64,000 nt of DNA from Conchocele bisecta (Eukaryota; Mollusca; Bivalvia; Lucinida; Thyasiridae), in NCBI GenBank assembly GCA_029237695.1, contig CM055280.1, forward strand, positions 36,726,508 to 36,790,507, given 5' to 3'. Positions 1 to 12,884 of the stretch are shown here, piece by piece. Each line of letters opens with the position of its first letter. Position 1 is the first letter of the stretch. The position numbers were made by a program, and so were the translations under genes. Below the pieces are notes generated by a model. The model did not search any database. It was given only the letters and a program-made list of their open reading frames with translations, and was not told the origin of the DNA.

Positions 1-45
1 TGTGTCCGTCGTCCGTCGTCGTCCGTCGTCGTCCGTGAACATTTT
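1..45. repeat. CGTC-type microsatellite
   Basis: The first 45 bases are repeats of CGTC/CGTCGTC followed by the start of a dispersed repeat. A rearranged version of the same junction, a GGGACGACGGAC stretch next to a fragment of the following array, is seen in reverse at 9840-9860. This suggests the microsatellite is the edge of a dispersed repeat family. Confidence 0.8.
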
Positions 46-1790
46 CAAAAGTCTTCTCCTCGGTAACCATTGGGCCTATAGTCACCAAACTTCATAATCA
101 TGGTCCTTAGGTAGGGGGATTACAAAATTGTTAATATGACGTCATTGCGTAATCCACGATGGCCGCCGTCTAAAAATAGCACAAATTCTTCAAAAATCTT
201 CTTCTCAAGAACCGCCAACCAGATTTCGACAAAACTTGGTAGGAATGATCGATGTACAATGCTCTTTCAACGTTGTTAAAACGGTGACCCTGGGGTCAAA
301 ACTGGGCGTGGCCCGTGGGGTAAACTTTGGGTCAAATTTTATTTTTGACCGAATATGGTCAAGTCATATATCGAATTGAAGGTATCAAAGAGGCAATCAC
401 TCTGGTGCATTTTTTGTCGAAATCTGATGGTTATGTCATCCAAGATGGCCGCCGAAAGGTCAAAAGATCGTTCTTTTATTAGAGATTTCAAAATTCTTCT
501 TCACATGAATCGCTTGGCCTATGGTAGCCAAACTTCACAGTTACGGTCCATGGGTGAAGCTTTTTCATATTTGTTAAAATGGAGGTCATCGCTAATCTAA
601 GATGGCCGCCGTCTAAAAATAGCATAACTTCTTAAAAAATCTTCTTCTCATGAACCGCTAGCCGGATTTCGACGAAACTTGGTAGAAATGATCGATGTAC
701 AATGCTCTTTCAAAGTTGTTAAAATGGTGATCCCGGGGTCAAAAATGGTCGTGGCCCGTGGGGTCAAATTGGATCAAATTTTATTTTTGACTGAATATGG
801 TCAAGTCATATATCCAATTGAAGGGATCAAAGAGGCGATCACTCTGGTGTATTTTTTGCCGAAATCTGATGGTTATGTCATCCAAGATGGCCGCCGAAAG
901 GTCAAAAGGTCGTTCTTTTATTAGAGATTTCAAAATTCTTCTTCACATGAATCGCTTGGCCCATGGTAACCAAACTTAAAAGTTATGGTCCATGGGTGAA
1001 GCCTTTTCAGATTTGTTAAAATGGAGGTCATCCCTAATCCAAGATGGCCGCCGTCTAAAAATAGCATAACTTCTTAAAAAATCTTCTTCTCATGAACCGC
1101 CAGCCGGATTTCGACGAAACTTGGTAGGAATGATCAATGTACAATGCTCTTTCAAAGTTGTTAAAATGGTGATCCCGGGGTCAAAAACGGGCGTGGCCCG
1201 TGGGGTCAAATTGGGTCAAATTTTATTTTTGACTGAATATGGTCAAGTCATATATCGAATTGAAGGTATCAAAGAGGCGATCACTCTGGTGCATTTTTTG
1301 TCGGAATTTGATGGTTATGTCATCCAAGATGGCCGCCGAAAGGTCAAAAGATCGTTCTTTTATTAGAGATTTCAAAATTCTTCTTCACATGAACCGCTTG
1401 GCCCATGGTAGCCAAACTTAAAAGTTATGGTCCATGGGTGAAGCCTTTCCAGATTTGTTAAAATGGAGGTCATGGCTAATCCAAGATGGCCGCCGTCTAA
1501 AAATAGCATAAATTCTTAAAAAATCTTCTTCTCATGAACCGTCAGCCGGATTTCGACGAAACTTGGTAGGAATGATCAATGTACAATGCTCTTTCAAAGT
1601 TGTTAAAATGGTGACCTCGGGGTCAAAAATGTGCGTGGCACGTGGGGTCAAATTGGGGTCAAATTTTATTTGTGACCGAATATGCTCGTGTCATATATCA
1701 AATTGAAGGTATCGATGAGGGGATTGCTCTGGCGCAATATTTGTCGGAATCGGATGATTATGTCATCCATGATGGCCGCTAAAAGGTCCA
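46..1790. repeat. Tandem array, 442-bp unit, about four copies
   Basis: The landmark AAATGATCGATGTACAATGC recurs at 442-bp spacing (near 245, 687, 1129 and 1571 with small changes). The GATGGCCGCC motif occurs twice per unit. Identity is highest in the two middle copies and falls at both edges. The short open frames in the array repeat at exactly the same period and have no protein-like features, so the array is read as non-coding satellite. Confidence 0.9.
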
Positions 1791-1799
1791 TTTATTTGA

Positions 1800-3115
1800 G
1801 ACTTTGAACGTCCAAGTTTATTTCCCTTTTTTATTTGACCCTCGGGTCATGGATTATCTGCCTCTTTCGACTTAGAATGTTCCAATGTTGGCTTGTAAGT
1901 CGTAAAACTTTTAACTGAAACTTGGTATGTAGCTTGCTTCTGATGAGTCGATGCGCAACATTTATTTCGATTTTTTATTCGACCCACCGGCTCATGGATT
2001 TTCTCCCTCTTTTTGACTAAGAAGTTTTGAATTTTGGCTTGTAGTCGTAACTTTTAAATCATAATAGCTACAGACCTGAAACTTGTTATGTAGCTTCCTT
2101 ATGATTAGTAGATGCAAAAAGTTTATTTCCATTTTTTATTTAACCCCCGGGTCATGGATTATCTCCCCCTTTCGACTTATAATTTTCCAATTTTGGTTTG
2201 CAAGTTGTAAAACTTTTAAATTGTACTAGCTACACACTTGAAACTTGGTATGTAGCTTCCTTATGTGTAGCTGCGCAAAGTTTATTTTGATTTTTAATTC
2301 GACCCTGGGGTCATGGATTATCATCCCCTTTTGGTATGTAGCTTCCTTATGATGTATAACTGCGCAAAGTTTATTTTGATTATTAATTCGACCCCGGGCT
2401 CATGGAGTATCACCCCCTTTTGGTATGTATCTTCCTTCTGATGAGTAGATGCACAAAGTTTATTTCCATTTTTGATTTGACCCTCGGGTCATGGATTATC
2501 TGCCTCTTTCGACTTAGAATTTTCCAATGTTGACTTGTAAGTCGTAAAACTTTTAAATTGTACTAGCTACACACCTGAAACTTGGTATGTAGCTTCCTTA
2601 TTATGTGTAGATGCGCAAAGTTTATTTTGATATTTTATTTAAATTTTCAAAATTTGGTTTGCAAGTCGTAACACTTTTAAACCGTACTATATACATACCT
2701 GAAACTTGGTATGTAGCTTCCTTATGACGAGTCGATGCGCAACATTTATTTTGATATTTTATTTGACCCCGGGGTCATGGATTATCTCCCCCTTTTCAAC
2801 TTAGAATTTTCCAATTTTGGCTTGTAAGTCGTAAATTTTTTAAATTGTACTAAATTGTACACCTGGAACTTGGTATATAGCTTGCTTCTGATGAGTCGAT
2901 GCGCAACATTTATTTCGATTTTTTATTTGAACCCGGGGTCATGGATTATCTCCCCCTTTTGGTATGTATCTTCCTTCTGATGAGTAGATGCACAAAGCTT
3001 ATTTTGATTTTTTATTTAACCCCGGGGTCATGGATTATCTCCCCCATTTCGACTTAGAATTTTCCAATTTTGGTTTGCAAGTCGTAACTTGGTATGTAGC
3101 TTCCTTATGATTAAT
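1800..3115. repeat. Diverged tandem array with variable unit length
   Basis: The phrases GGTCATGGATTATCTCCCCC, GACTTAGAATTTTCCAATTT and GAAACTTGGTATGTAGCTTC recur about ten times at intervals between roughly 90 and 190 bp, with internal deletions between copies. Part of the same unit occurs in reverse at 9690-9860. No gene is seen. Confidence 0.85.
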
Positions 3116-3148
3116 CGATACGCAACATTTATTTAGATTTTCGACAAG

Positions 3149-3478
3149 TTCATGATAATATTTTTTTCTCATATTGTACATTTCTCTCTCAATAACTATA
3201 TAGCTATGAATGTCAATGCCCTGCAGATTATTGCTATATTTTAGTGAAATGTTATTCCGCATAATTTATACCGTTGACTGTGGTGTTGCGATATAGTGCA
3301 AGCTATTGCATATAAAGCGAAAAATGTGCAGCTATAGCAAAGGGTATAACCAGGTATTGTGAACTCTTTCAGTCTTTGTGAAGTTGTGTGCAGTGACAGT
3401 CCCACTCCATGATACAATCGACGGTCGGCGCCATCAACAATCAGTTTGTTCGTAACTCGGTCCGGGATGTAGCAGTCA
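3149..3478 (+). repeat. Third copy of a 330-bp segment also at 6084-6413
   Basis: This stretch is nearly identical to 6084-6413, including the phrases ACCGTTGACTGTGGTGTTGC and CAATCGACGGTCGGCGCCAT. Similarity stops at both ends, so it is a dispersed copy of one part of the 1335-bp duplicated unit described at 5081-7420. Confidence 0.9.
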
Positions 3479-4400
3479 TTGAAGTGCTTGGAAGGGTAAG
3501 TTGATTATACTAACAAATGCCCCCACCCCCATCATGTTTGTTTCAATTTACCAATGTAGACAGCAGAACAATATCGTTGATTCCAATGCAATTTCTTACC
3601 ATAAAACCACTTTTTAGTCTCACCCACGAAAGTTGAAAATAAGACCTAGCAGTCGCAATTCCGTCGTCCAGAAAAACAACATTTGGACGTAAAAAAAAAA
3701 TGTGCATATCTCTCGATCCGTTAGTCGGATCATTACTTAGCAAACTTCATCACTAACTTCCTCACAGGTGACCTTCACCTTCGTGTCAATAATTTTGGAC
3801 GTACGTCCAAATATTGAATACCCCCTCATCAGTAGATTCTTAACGTTGATGGATCATTACCAAATTTTATCAATAGCTTCCTCACATTGATGGCTATTCA
3901 CCCAGTGTCATTGTGTGACCTTGACCTTCATATCAATATTTTTGGAATTCCTCATCTTGACCGACCTTGACCTTTGTGGTGATCGCTTTGTTTAGTGGGC
4001 GAGACACTTCCTGGCGTTCGCCTTGTTTTTGAAACGTCATCAGGTGATTTGTTTCTCGCCAGCGATCACCTTGTATTATCAAAGCTGCCAGCCAGGGGAT
4101 TAGCTTAGTGATAGCAATGCACTTATGGCATATGTGGGCAGTCTGACGCTTGTAGCTGATTTCATCAAAATCACTAACTACATTTATCTTGCTAAGTGTA
4201 CTTTGAGTGAGCAATTTTCAAATTATGCATACATTTTTTTATTTAATGATAATGGAATAAATACAGTATAATACATGTACTTCTGCATACTTTTAATAAG
4301 CAAGTACAAAGTTAGTTGTTATATATGAAATAATGCATTTCAGTACAAATAATAATTACTCCCACAAAGTGCTAAGTGTAGATAAGTTTACTTAGCAATG
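3479..4400. other. No gene seen; repeat fragments
   Basis: This stretch holds scattered mollusc-type repeat phrases such as TGACCTTGACCTT, and an inverted TGGCGTTCGCC / GGCGAGACAC type segment near 3990-4060. Short open frames occur but show no recognisable protein or codon pattern. Confidence 0.5.
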
Positions 4401-4945
4401 TAGGTGAAATCGGCTACCAATCTTGATATGTGGCTGGAGGATTGAAGCTTATGTCATTTGTGTGACTGGAAGATTGACAGTCTGACTCCTGATCTTTATA
4501 TGTGGCTGGAAGATTGAATCTGATCTCTACATGTGGTTGGAGGATTGGGGTTTCTGGCAATTGTGGCCAGTCTGACTCCTGATCTCTATATATGGCTGGA
4601 AAATTACGGCTTATGGCAATTGTGGCCAGTCTGACTCAGGATCTCTATATGTCACTGCATAATTGGTGCTTATCATGCTTATCAAGTGTGGCCAGTGCTG
4701 ATCTCTATATGTCACTGTGGCTGGAGAATTGGCGCTTATGGAAATTGTGGCCAGTCCGACTCCTGATCTCTGTACATGTATGTGGCCTTTGTGAATGTGG
4801 CTTATATGAATTGTGGCCTATCTGGCTCCTGATCTCTATATGTGGCTGGAGGATTGGGGCTTATGGCATCTGTGACCAGTCTGACTCTTGATATATATAT
4901 GTGTGGCTGGAGGATTGGGGCTTATGGCATTTGTAGCCAGTTTCC
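4400..4945. repeat. Degenerate short tandem repeat, about 60-75 bp unit
   Basis: The words GGCTGGAGGATTGGGGCTTA, GTGGCCAGTCTGACTC and TGATCTCTATATGT recur about nine times. The unit is related to the arms of the foldback element at 8869-9105, so this array probably grew from one arm of that family. Open frames across it (for example 4592-4891) follow the repeat and are not credible genes. Confidence 0.8.
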
Positions 4946-5080
4946 CACCCCCGCCCCCCGAGTTCTCAGTGACCGTGACTTACTTTGTGTCTTCATACGT
5001 GTGGTGCTTGCAAAACCAATTACTATACCTAGACACACGTGTTATGGCCAAATATTATTAAAATCGATAAAGTGGTTCAG

Positions 5081-7420
5081 AAGTTATTTAAGAAAATGAA
5101 AGGTGTTACTAACATGTATTACCGTTACATGCCTTTCGACAATATCAAGGTCACTGAGGGCACATGTTATTATTGTCAATGCTGCCAGTCGGGGGATCTT
5201 GAAAATGTGCATGTTGTAATCATAATGGTTACTCCTAGCAAAGATATATAAAATGTTGTTCTTGTGTATTTGCAGGAGTGTTTGGTGCCACTGAGGTGTC
5301 AACATAGTGTCATCGACCTAATGATGTGTAAAGTCAAGTTTTAACTGGTGTTGAGTTTCTTCACAAGCCATAACGGTCAACTCCACAGAAGACTTTGATG
5401 TCCTTGGGACGTGTGAAATAGGACGGGGCTAATTGCCTGTTTAATTAATGGAGTTTATTTGGAAGTGGGAAATGGGACAGGAATACTTGCCAGTTTAAGT
5501 AATGGAGTTTAACGGCCTGTTAACAGCTATGGGCATTTTAGGCCAGGTTAACGGTCAAATCCCATATTTCACTTTCATCGATGGGGAGAAAGTCACTGAA
5601 ATATATATATCTATTCAGGTGTGAAATAAGAAAAGAACCTGATCGGGTGCCAGGTTCTCGCCACACCAGTCACTTAGCAGCGCTCCTAAAAGTAATGGGA
5701 TTAGTATTAATCCTACTACTTTTATGATGGGTATAACCTGATTCAACTCTCGAGTAACAAGAAAGCCAATCATGCAACTGAGGGTCAAACCAGGGATATT
5801 GGGATTCCAGTAAGGATGATTTGATCGAATGGCGTTTAATGGCCTGTCAACAGCTAAGGTCATTTTAGGCCAGGTTAAAGACTTGTTGTGATGGGGGTAA
5901 ATCCCAAAATCCCACCAAATGAGATTTGAAACCGAGCTACCATTCCTACATGACCTTGGCTGTTGCTGGGACATAAAACCCATTCTCTTTCACCACCCAC
6001 GTGGCTTAAATGGCCAATGTCAACGCCAAGTTTTGGCAAAATTTGCATGAAAGGTTTCTATCGCCCGCCCATTATTCACCTGTTCATGATAATATTTTTT
6101 TCTCATATTGTACATTTGTCTCTCAATAACTATATAGCTATGAATGTCAATGCCCTGCAGATTATTGCTATATTTTAGTGAAACGTTATTCCGCATAATG
6201 TATACCGTTGACTGTGGTGTTGCGATATAATGCAACCTATTGCCTATAAAGCGAAAAATGTGCAGCTATAGCAAAGCGCATAACCAGGTATTGTGAACTC
6301 TTTCAATCTTTGTGAAGTTGTGTGCAGTGACAGTCCCACTCCATGATACAATCGACGGTCGGCGCCATCAACAATCAGTTTGTTCGTAACTCTGTCCGGG
6401 ATGTAGCAGTCATTGAAGTTATTTAAGAAAATGAAAGGTGTTACTAACATGTATTACCGTTACATGCCTTTCGACAATGTCAAGGTCACTGAGGGCACAT
6501 GTTATTATTGTCAAGGCTGCCAGTCGGGGGATCTTGAAAATGTGCATGTTGTAATCATAATGGTTACTCCTAGCAAAGAAATATAAAATGTTGTTCTTGT
6601 GTATTCGCAGGAGTGTTTGGTGCCACTGAGGTGTCAACATAGTGTCATCGACCTAATGATGTGTAAAGTCAAGTTTTAACTGGTGTTGAGTTTCTTCACA
6701 AGCCATAACCGTCAACTCCACAGAAGACTTTGATGTCCTTGGGACGTGTGAAATAGGACGGGGCTAATTGCCTGTTTAATTAATGGAGTTTATTTGGAAG
6801 TGAGAAATAGGACAGGAATACTTGCCAGTTTAAGTAATGGAGTTTAACGGCCTGTTAACAGCTATGGGCATTTTAGGCCAGGTTAACGGTCAAATCCCAT
6901 ATTTCACTTTCATCGATGGGGAGAAAGTCACTGAAATATATATATATATTCAGGTGTGAAATAAGAAAAGAACCTGATCGGGTGCCATGTTCTCGCCACA
7001 CCAATCACTTAGCCCCAGCTCCTAAAAGTAATGGGATTAGTATTAATCCTACTACTTTTATGATGGGTATAACCTGATTCAACTCTCGAGTAACAAGAAA
7101 GCCAATCATGCAACTGAGGGTCAAACCAGGGATATTGGGATTCCAGTAAGGATGATTTAATCGAATGGCGTTTAATGGCCTGTCAACAGCTAAGGTCATT
7201 TTAGGCCAGGTTAAAGACTTGTTAGAAATGAGGGGGTCCCAAAATCCCACCAAATGAGATTTGAAACCGAGCTACCATTCCTACATGACCTTGGCTGTTG
7301 CTGGGACATAAAACCCATTCTCTTTCACCACCCATGTGGCTTAAATGGCCAATGTCAACGCCAAGTTTTGGCAAAATTTGCATTAAAGGTTTCTATCGCC
7401 CGCCCATTATTCACCTGTGT
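5081..7420 (+). repeat. Direct tandem duplication, 1335-bp period
   Basis: The sequence starting AAGTTATTTAAGAAAATGAA at 5081 starts again at 6416, and similarity runs for about 1.0 kb until near 7416. Unit 1 ends with the 330-bp block 6084-6413, which is missing from unit 2. Both units contain the inverted family member with GGATTAGTATTAATCCTACT (5695 and 7033) and a SINE-like tail ending TTGCTGGGACATAAA. Identity is high enough to imply a recent event. Confidence 0.9.
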
Positions 7421-7590
7421 TCAAGGTCAAATGAGGGACTCCAATACGGAGGTTGTGGGTTCAAACCTTGCCTAGGGCATCCACAAATACTTTCATAGTA
7501 TTGCCTTGCCACTGGTCTGTCTGATGAGACTTTACACTGTTGTCCTGTCTCAAAATGACCTTAGCTATTGCTGGGACGTTAACCCTTTCA
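7416..7590 (+). mobile_element. SINE-like element fragment
   Basis: The segment has a B-box-like GTGGGTTCAAACCTTGCC at about 7455 and ends in TAGCTATTGCTGGGACGTTAA. That ending resembles the conserved tail of molluscan SINEs with a Meta-type central domain. No clear A box is visible, so it is a fragment or a diverged member. Related tails occur at 5950-5985 and 7285-7315. Confidence 0.5.
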
Positions 7591-7599
7591 CGTTCACTG

Positions 7600-8860
7600 T
7601 TGTTTTTTGAAGGTCAAAAGACTAAGGAAAGTTGACATTCTTGACTTTCGAGTCAGAATTCTTGAGTTTCCAGTTGAAAGCTTCAAGTTAATATTCTCGA
7701 GTTTCAAGTTGAGAACATGGAATTTCGAGTTGCAAGACATTAATGTCATGATTATGGGACCCCTGATCATCATATGATTCAAACAATTGCTTCGTAAAAA
7801 TGATGGAATATATGTTTAACATATATATGAACACTGCCTCCTTACTGTATCATATACGGCACATGGAGTGGCCAAGTCGGCCATCTTTGTGTGTGTGCCA
7901 GCCATCAACTAGTTTCACGTCTTCCGGCATTTGACAAAGAATTGACAATGAGAAGTAGAACATATGATATAATGTGGCCAATCATACATAGAAAAGCCAG
8001 GACAACTGACTACACCAAGATGTACTTCAAGTGAGATAGTGGTGTACTTTTGCGAACATTCTCAAAATGTACATAAACTAACGTGTACAATTTTCCTAGA
8101 CACTGTACTGTGATATATGTAAATACACATGGGCCAGATATACTCTCACGATATGAAGATCCACTGCACTATTGTCATAGTCTCTAATAACAAAGAGTAA
8201 ATGTAAATGTATTTACGAAGCAATTATCTTTGAGTCTCAGATCAGTATAGAACGGTTCCTCAACTTACTTATAGAAAGTAAGTGTTTGTTATGTACATCA
8301 TATACAATGCATGTCCCCTCACCCCAGCGGTGAAAATTCACCTAACAACATTAGTGACCAGCAACCCCCTCCCCCCGGCTATTGTCGCACTTGTCGCTAT
8401 TCTGACAGTTGAGCATATGCTTATTACTGCTGTGCATAATGATTAGGATCTACACTTGCCACAAATGTCACAAGGCCGTTTGATCAGGGCAGTTCTCATA
8501 GTTGAATTGAATATGTACAAATATATATCCTCAGCTCACCAGAATAATTTAGCTCCACTTCCTAAAAGTAACAGGATTAGTACTAATCTTCTTACTTTTA
8601 TAATGGGTATCATCAGACTCCACAATGAAGTATCAAGAAATTTCAAAATAAAATGTACTCTATTTTTCGTGAAAATTATTGGTTTATTACATTGTAAAGA
8701 AAATCTACTGTAAAAACCACATCACACATTATCTAGGGTCGTTCTGAAATCACGTGACCCCATACCCTGAAAGGGCACATGGTTCCGTCATGGCTTTTGT
8801 AAGCTTATACAGAACAAACGGGTAAAAGCTATCGTTACGAAGAAATAATGTAACATTCAC
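7600..8860. other. No gene seen
   Basis: This is AT-rich sequence with no credible coding region. Positions 8545-8640 hold a diverged copy of the repeat found at 35207-35500 and 37390-37790, in inverse orientation, marked by CTAAAAGTAACAGGATTAGT. Confidence 0.5.
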
Positions 8861-8868
8861 ACAGATCA

Positions 8869-9105
8869 CATATGTGGCTGTGACTGGAGAAATAGGGCTT
8901 ATGTGTTTTGCGACCACTATAGCTCCAGATCAGACTGCACAGTCTGATCAGGATCTGCACTATTCGCCATTCCGTGAATGATACACATGCCATGCTTCTA
9001 CCAATCTATATAGACCACCAGGCTATCAGAGTGTGCTATTGGATCAGGAGCTACACTGGTCACAAATCCCATAAGCCCATTTCTCCAGTCACAGCCACAT
9101 ATAGC
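8869..9105. mobile_element. Foldback MITE-like element
   Basis: The left arm begins ATATGTGGCTGTGACTGGAG and the right arm ends with its reverse complement, CTCCAGTCACAGCCACATAT. Each arm is about 65 bp, with the palindromic core CAGACTGCACAGTCTG in the middle. No transposase is present, so it is non-autonomous. Confidence 0.8.
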
Positions 9106-9599
9106 CCCCAGCCGAGAAAATGGACCTGACAAACATGTCCAACAATTGTAGATAGAGGTCCACTTCGCAGTATAAAATATAATTGTTTTGCTGATGACAG
9201 TAATTCAAACAATGTAGGTCATGATCAGATTTATGCACTCACCATGCTGATTGCACATGTTCTAGGGTTCCTTTTCTCAGCCGGTAGCTCATAATGTTCC
9301 CAATAACCCACACTTTTCAATATCTGTATCATCGACGGCATTTATTGATCAAATTGTGAAGTTGTGAACAATGAGTAGCCTGGTCAGATACAAGTAGTGT
9401 TATCTGATATCGTAATGGTTATCTGCATAATTAAAAAAAAAAAGCACATGTAGATTTCAGATGAATCATGAAATCAGTCCGATATTCGTGTTTTTACGGA
9501 TAATTTCTGAACTGTTCACAAAATATCTGTAACGGGTGCATTAAAGGCACTGGGTCTCTGATATGCCTAGAATGTGATGAAACAGACTAGGAAAAAAAT

Positions 9600-9865
9600 A
9601 GGTTAATTTAGATCGTATTTCTGGAACCAAATGATAATTTAGATCGTATTTCTGGAACCAAATGATATGTCCAAGTGCTCTGTAAAACGAGGCAAAATTC
9701 TAAGTCGAAAATGGGGGAGATAATCCATGACCCGGGGGTCGAAAGAATCAAAATAAACTCTGTGCATCTACTCATAAGAAAGCTACATACCAAGTTTCAG
9801 GTCTGTAGCTATTACTGTTTAAAAGTTTTACGTGTTACAAGGTTGGGGACGACGGACAAGGGCAA
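9600..9865 (-). repeat. Inverted fragment of the 1800-3115 repeat family
   Basis: Reverse-complemented, this stretch reads the same phrases as the array at 1800-3115, including CATGGATTATCTCCCCCATT-like and GAAACTTGGTATGTAGCTT-like words. It is preceded by a local 36-bp duplication (GATCGTATTTCTGGAACCAA twice at 9611 and 9647) and ends beside GGGACGACGGACAAGG. Confidence 0.75.
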
Positions 9866-10389
9866 CACTAAATGTGCCCTCCAATGAATCTACCCGAGAC
9901 ACAGTACCTTTAATGTAAGAGTTATCATATGTGCTACAGTGTGTAGGCTCAATACATATACAATCATTTAAATGAGGAAAATAAAAGCAGCAACAACTGT
10001 TATATGTTGTGTCTCATTATATTCATGTACATGTATCTACATGTATTTAAGTATACTGTTGTCATCAGTACAATGCAGAAAAATGAATAGTTTTTGAGAT
10101 GACATGTACTGACAAAATGGATCTTCTGACCGTGTGATAGATGTAGTAGACTCAGATCACCAGTCACAGTCGAGCAGGCTGATCCGGGTCTACACTGTTT
10201 GTTATAACTCTAGGTTAGCGCAAGGATTATGAAATTTAAATAGTCAAAATTAAAGGTTACCTTGAACAAAATTTTACAATACCAGTAGCCCCAATATTTG
10301 CAAAACTACTTTTTCCAATCATAACCTTTCAGTAGCCAAATTCTGAAATATTAGTAGCCAAATCACTATTACAGTAACAAAATGGTTTC

Positions 10390-11010
10390 TGCAGCTACCA
10401 GTAGCACCAACCTATGTTATTTAACAATGGAATGTCTAGCATACTTTTACACGGTGGGTATAGTACGTCACATGCACCTGCTATTTGGATGGGATGCACT
10501 GAACGAGGTAACATTTTAACGCAATTATGCGCAGATACCCCGGAAAATTGATCAGCAGCACCTGTCGATATTCTAGTCCCTGTAGATTCAGCCATTTAGG
10601 AGTTATTTCGAGAAAATCTACATATACATTTGGCTGGAATTAAGGAAAGATGGAGTGCACTAGGGTATACAATTCAAGTTTTCCTGACTGATTGGTGAAT
10701 GTGCAATATTATTGCATGCGTGTTCGTTCATCTCTTTTCGTGGCTGTAAACTGCATTTTCGAACGATTTTGGGGCATATCGGAGTGAACCCCATCAGTCC
10801 TTATTTCCAGCAAAAAGGGGGCAATGGCAGGTTTGCTTATCAATTTTCCGGGATAGCTGTGCTTAATCGCATCAAAATCGCGAATGTAAAAAAAAAAAGT
10901 ATGGTCTGAATTGGAGGGTTTTCCCTTCCTGATTCAGTGCTCCCCATCCCAATAGCAGGTGCCTGTGACAAACTATACCCATTGTGTTTGAACAAACATA
11001 TTCACATCTA
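10390..11010. mobile_element. Large inverted-repeat element
   Basis: The segment around 10460-10500, with AATAGCAGGTGCATGTGACG on the reverse strand, is matched on the forward strand at 10935-10985. CCGGAAAATTGATCAGC near 10540 is matched in reverse at about 10840. The arms are roughly 200 bp with about 250 bp between them. No transposase is seen. Confidence 0.6.
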
Positions 11011-11299
11011 TACTGGTAGCCAAATTAACTGCATAAAGTCTGTAAACACTGGTCATAAAATAAGTGTCCGTCGGCTGTTCTCTATCTGGCCAAGAGTATT
11101 GTGTACATGGTGTCTTCTTTTCTCCACCCTCCCTGCTGATTGTTGATATCGATCGATCCAGATGCACAGTGGAAAATCCGGTGTTCACATGGCCCAGTTC
11201 GAGTCCAAGCTTGATGCATTGCTGTTTTCCTGAAGAAGAAAAAACAACATATTTTTTATGTCGAAAGTTGTTGATACGGTGACCATGGTCAAGGTCAGT

Positions 11300-12500
11300 C
11301 GAAATACACTGCTATTGATGAAATTATGGTCATGATTAAGGTTCTGACACCGGATGGATAGCTATCAATGTGAGAAGCTATTGATGAAGTTTGGTAATTA
11401 TCCGCCTAACAGATCAAGAGATATGCGAAATTTCGTCTTTGTCCAAAATTGTTGATGAAGACAACACCAGAATTGTGACCGCTGTCTCACTTTCCAGTAT
11501 CATGAGCTAGGATGGTCGCAATTTGGCTACTCAAATGGCCATTTGGCTACCAATATTTCGGAAATCATTCAGATGGCCATTTTTGCTACTAATATGTCAG
11601 AAAGTATACTCTTACAAATAGTGGAGCTACATGTAATATAAAATGGTATTGTTTATTTTAGTATTTTACTGTGACAGTTAATTTTGGCTACTAATTTTAA
11701 ATTTTACCGCCAATCTAGCATGAGTGAGACAAAAGATATTGATGAAGTTTGGCATATATCCAACAAACGTATCCGGATATATGCGAAATAGGGACGTACT
11801 TCCAAGTTTTGACGAATGTGACCTATATTTTGAGAAAAGTAGGTCCGTGTCACCCAAAGGACCCAGGATGGTTTCTATCAATGTAAGGAAGCTACTGATG
11901 AAGTTTGGCGAACATTCAACTATTTGGACCTACAGTGGACCTACATGTATGTCCAAAATTTTGGACGATGACTGATATGCGATTTCTATGTTCACTTGAA
12001 TGACCCAGGGTGGCTAGGTATCAATGTAAGGAAGCAACTGATAAAGGTTGGCGAACATCCGACTAACACATCAGGAGATGTATACAAATTGACGGATGTG
12101 ACGACTTGTATTTCGCGAAAGTAGGTCAATATCACCTAAATTACACGGAGCGGTTATATATCAATCAGGGCTCCAGATAAGCTGCGTATTTGCTTAAATA
12201 CCCAATTAAAATTGCCCTAAACCCAATTAAAATCAGAAGTGTCAAGTATCAAAAAGCAATTACAATTCTGTGGTACATGTAGCATGCTGCAGAAAACAAT
12301 AAACAGACCACAAATATAACATATTTTTCTTATTCTTGCTGCCTATTGATGTGTAAACAGTAGTGTGATTTTATTTTACCCAATTAAAATTTTGAAATAC
12401 CCAATTTCTTCAGAAATGATGGAATGAAAATACTCAATTACTAATTCCTTATCTGGAGCCCTGGTCAATGTAAGGAAGCTATTGATGACGGTTGGCGATT
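11300..12500. repeat. Dispersed tandem family, about 143-bp period
   Basis: The phrase TATCAATGTAAGGAAGCTAC TGATGAAGTTTGGCGA recurs with changes near 11365, 11737, 11876, 12019 and 12466. The last copy is split by the MITE at 12166-12464. No coding sequence is seen. Confidence 0.75.
12166..12464. mobile_element. MITE with CAGGGCTCCAGATAAG termini
   Basis: The element starts CAGGGCTCCAGATAAG and ends CTTATCTGGAGCCCTGG. TCAAT flanks it on both sides (12161-12165 and 12465-12469). Removing it restores a continuous copy of the surrounding 143-bp repeat, which supports a clean insertion. Termini beginning CAGGG suggest a hAT-like origin, but an 8-bp target duplication is not seen. Confidence 0.85.
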
Positions 12501-12711
12501 TGGTGGCCCATACATGTACATTGTATATAAATCCTATGAAAGTGGTGGGTCCTGTTCCATCGCCCGGGAATCGCTAATTCGTACCTCGGGTTAATTGCCA
12601 ATTAATTAACACAAAATATAATAAAATTACATCAACAGATATGCATCGAAATATCTGATTCAGTCACCAGATTACAAAATACAAGTAATTAACCCCAAAG
12701 ACTTTAGTGTC

Positions 12712-12876
12712 CAGGCCCGTAGCCAGGTGGGGTCGGAGCGGTCGGACGTCCAGCCTCGAGGTCCACTTTTTGAGCCTCGAGGTCCACTTTTTTAGACCCC
12801 CCTAGATACCTCAGTCCCCTTGGGCCTTCGAAACGACCCCCCCCCCCCCCTTCAAACAGGTCTGGCTACGGGCCTG
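12712..12876. mobile_element. MITE with GGCCCGTAGCCAG termini
   Basis: This 165-bp element has perfect inverted ends, CAGGCCCGTAGCCAG and CTGGCTACGGGCCTG. It is flanked by the 5-bp direct repeat GTGTC (12707-12711 and 12877-12881). The interior holds two tandem copies of GCCTCGAGGTCCACTTTTT and a C homopolymer near 12838. There is no coding capacity. Confidence 0.88.
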
Positions 12877-12884
12877 GTGTCAAA

